Positions 62,325 to 64,000 of a stretch of 64,000 nt of DNA are shown in pieces. The position numbers were made by a program, and so were the translations under genes. Position 1 is the first letter of the stretch, and each line of letters begins with the position of its first letter. Under the pieces are notes generated by a model that ran no database searches, was not told where the DNA came from, and saw nothing but the letters and a program-made list of their open reading frames with translations. This stretch comes from Antedon mediterranea. Its lineage: Eukaryota; Echinodermata; Crinoidea; Comatulida; Antedonidae. The stretch spans positions 13,159,312 through 13,223,311 of the forward strand of contig NC_092675.1 of the NCBI RefSeq assembly GCF_964355755.1. The letters are read 5' to 3'.

Positions 62325-64000
62325 ACGTTTTAGACCATTTTGAGATTTTCGAAAAAACTTGGTTACACAAAAACATCAAAGTGCTTAAAATCACATTATA
62401 AACCGTTTTAGACCATTTTTAGCATTTCGGTAACACTTTTCACACAAAAACATCAAAGAGCACAAAATAGCTTAATATCGTATTTAAAAACGTTTTAGAC
62501 CATTTTGAGCATTTAGACAAAACTTTTTCACACAAAACACCAAAGTGCTTAGAATAGCTTCAAATCGCATTTGGAGACGTTTTAGACCATTTTGTGCATT
62601 TCGATGAAACTTGGTTACACAAAAACATTAAAGTGCTTAAAATCACATTATAAATCGTTTTAGACCATTTTGAGCATTTCGACAAAACTTTTTCACACAA
62701 AATACCAAAGTGCTTAGAATAGCTTCAAATCGCATTTGGAGACGTTTTAGACCATTTTGTGATTTTCGAAAAAACTTTTTAACATAAAAACACCAAAGTC
62801 CTTAGAATAGCTTCAAATCACATTTGGAGACGTTTTAGACCATAAGTGCTTAGAATCACATTATAAACCGTTTTAGACCATTTTGAGCATTTCGATAACA
62901 ATTTTCACACAAAACATCAAAGAGCACAAAATAGCTTAATATCGTATTTAAAAATGTTTTAGACCATTTTGAGCATTTAGATAAAACTTTTTCACACAAA
63001 ACACCAAAGTGCTTAGAATAGCTTCAAATCGCATTTGGAGACGTTTTAGACCATTTTGTGATTTTTGAAAAAACTTGTTAACATAAAAACACCAAAGTGC
63101 TTAGAATAGCTTCAAATCACATTTGGAGATGTTTTAGAACATTTTGTGATTTTTGAAAAAACTTGTTAACATAAAAACACGAAAGTGCTTAGAATAGCTT
63201 CAAATCACATTTGGAGACGTTTTAGACCATTTTGTGATTTTTGAAAAAAACTTGTTAACATAAAAACACGAAAGTGCTTAGAATAGCTTCAAATCGCATT
63301 TGGAAACGTTTTAGACCATTTTGTGATTTTCGAAAAAGATTGTTAACATAAAAACACCAATGTGCTTAGAATCACATTATAAACCGTTTTAGACCATTTT
63401 GAGCATTTCGATAACAATTTTCACACAAAAACATTAAAGAGAACAAAATAGCTTAATATCGTATTTATAAATGTTTTAGACCATTTTGAGCATTTCGACA
63501 AAACTTTTTCACACAAAACACCAAAGTGCTTAGAATAGCTTCAAATCGCATTTGGAGACGTTTTTTATACCATTTTGTGATTTCGATGAAACTTGATTAC
63601 ACAAAAACATCAAAGTGCTTAAAATCACATTATAAACCGTTTTAGACCATTTTGAGCATTTCGATAACACTTTTCACACAAAAACATCAAAGAGCACAAA
63701 ATAGCTTAATATCGTATTTAAAAACGTTTTAGACCATTTTGAGCATTTAGACAAAACTTTTTCACACAAAACACCAAAGTGCTTAGAATAGCTTCAAATC
63801 GCATTTGGAGACGTTTTAGAACATTTTGTGTTTTTCGAAAAAAACTGTTAACATAAAAACACCAAAGTGCTTAGAATAGCTTCAAATCGCATTTGGAGAC
63901 GTTTTAGAACATTTTGTGTTCTTCGAAAAAACCTGTTAACATAAAAACACCAAAGTGCTTAGAATAGCTTCAAATCGCATTTGGAGACGTTTTAGACCAT
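62325..64000 (+). repeat. Block: E-C-D-B-D, A-T-C-D, A x3, F-C-D, B*-C-D, A x2 and a partial A
   Basis: It matches 13262-14937 at an offset of 49,063, including the rare gagaacaaaat in C (14374 and 63440) and B*. The array continues past the window end; the last unit is cut after 14 bases (63987-64000). Confidence 0.91.

Larger units (their letters stand above)
1..64000 (+). repeat. Single-family AT-rich satellite array, HOR-organised, filling the whole window
   Basis: Every base belongs to a tandem monomer recognised by the anchor gttttagaccattttg and a tail ending ttggag, ttataa or tttaaaa. I chained unit starts from base 1 to base 64,000; predicted and observed starts agreed to the base, with no gap filled by other sequence. 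Unit lengths are 88 (A), 78 (B, E, F), 87 (C, D) and 38 (T), with a few 1-20 bp variants. All units are in one orientation. No transposon end, rDNA, tRNA, telomere repeat or coding region is present. Such arrays are typical of eukaryotic centromeric or pericentromeric heterochromatin; that location is inferred. The strand is arbitrary. Both ends are cut by the window. Confidence 0.98.

Noticed and set aside
1-64000. CRISPR array
   Set aside because: Units are 78-88 bp and directly adjacent, with no unique spacers; adjacent units differ by point changes and by type. The pattern is satellite DNA.
1-64000. Known plant or animal satellite identification
   Set aside because: The 88-bp unit length and the AT-rich, TTCGA-containing sequence recall short plant centromeric satellites of about 90 bp, but I do not recognise the sequence and cannot search for it. 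A database search with the A-D consensus would decide.
1-64000. Promoters, terminators or replication origins from A- and T-tracts
   Set aside because: TATA-like (ttataa, tataaa) and A/T-rich elements occur in every unit because of base composition. Nothing distinguishes any of them, and there is no gene to serve.

Overview
The window is one uninterrupted tandem satellite array. All 64,000 bases can be parsed by eye into head-to-tail monomers of one family (about 745 units, roughly 330 of them of the 88-bp type A; hand counts). All units point the same way. There is no protein-coding gene, RNA gene, transposon, insertion or unique spacer. The array runs through both window edges. GC is near 30% (28 of 88 in a type A unit).

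Organism: a eukaryote. The array looks like centromeric or pericentromeric heterochromatin. Recurrent substitutions are of the CpG to TpG/CpA kind, which suggests methylated DNA and fits a plant (or another methylating eukaryote) better than an insect. I do not recognise the satellite and cannot name the species.

Building blocks (letters used throughout): A (88 bp), B (78), C (87), D (87), E (78, front half A-like, back half B), F (78, an A with a 10-bp deletion and a B-like tail), T (38, a truncated A/F fusion, 15 copies) and B* (79-80, a B with a long T-tract, 5 copies). A' is an 87-bp A that has lost the C of its TTCGAA. Units are counted from the 'ac' (or 'cc'/'tc') just before gttttagacc.

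Layout: the main higher-order repeat (HOR) is E-C-D-B-C-D-B-D, then A, then F or T, then C-D, then a variable run of A. It recurs 34 times, counted by E. Exact tandem HORs include 1,231 bp (58330), 1,144 bp (5186 and 59561) and 1,396 bp (21747). A second HOR, an 8-mer of 682-683 bp with private variants ('X'), lies at 10424-11965, 25196-26054, 35263-35945 and 48135-48817. Smaller tandems are a 514-bp 6-mer (9396-10423), a 678-bp 8-mer (40186-41542) and a 252-bp B-C-D trimer. Above these, kilobase blocks with shared private variants recur at offsets of 3,578, 4,979, 9,198, 12,872, 14,089, about 14,570 and 53,144 bp. The array therefore grew by repeated duplication of multi-HOR segments.

The most interesting points are structural: nearly every length variant is a deletion between short direct repeats, often of 10 bp; type A units carry three dyad symmetries that B, C and D have lost; and base changes in one of them fall mainly in the hairpin loop.
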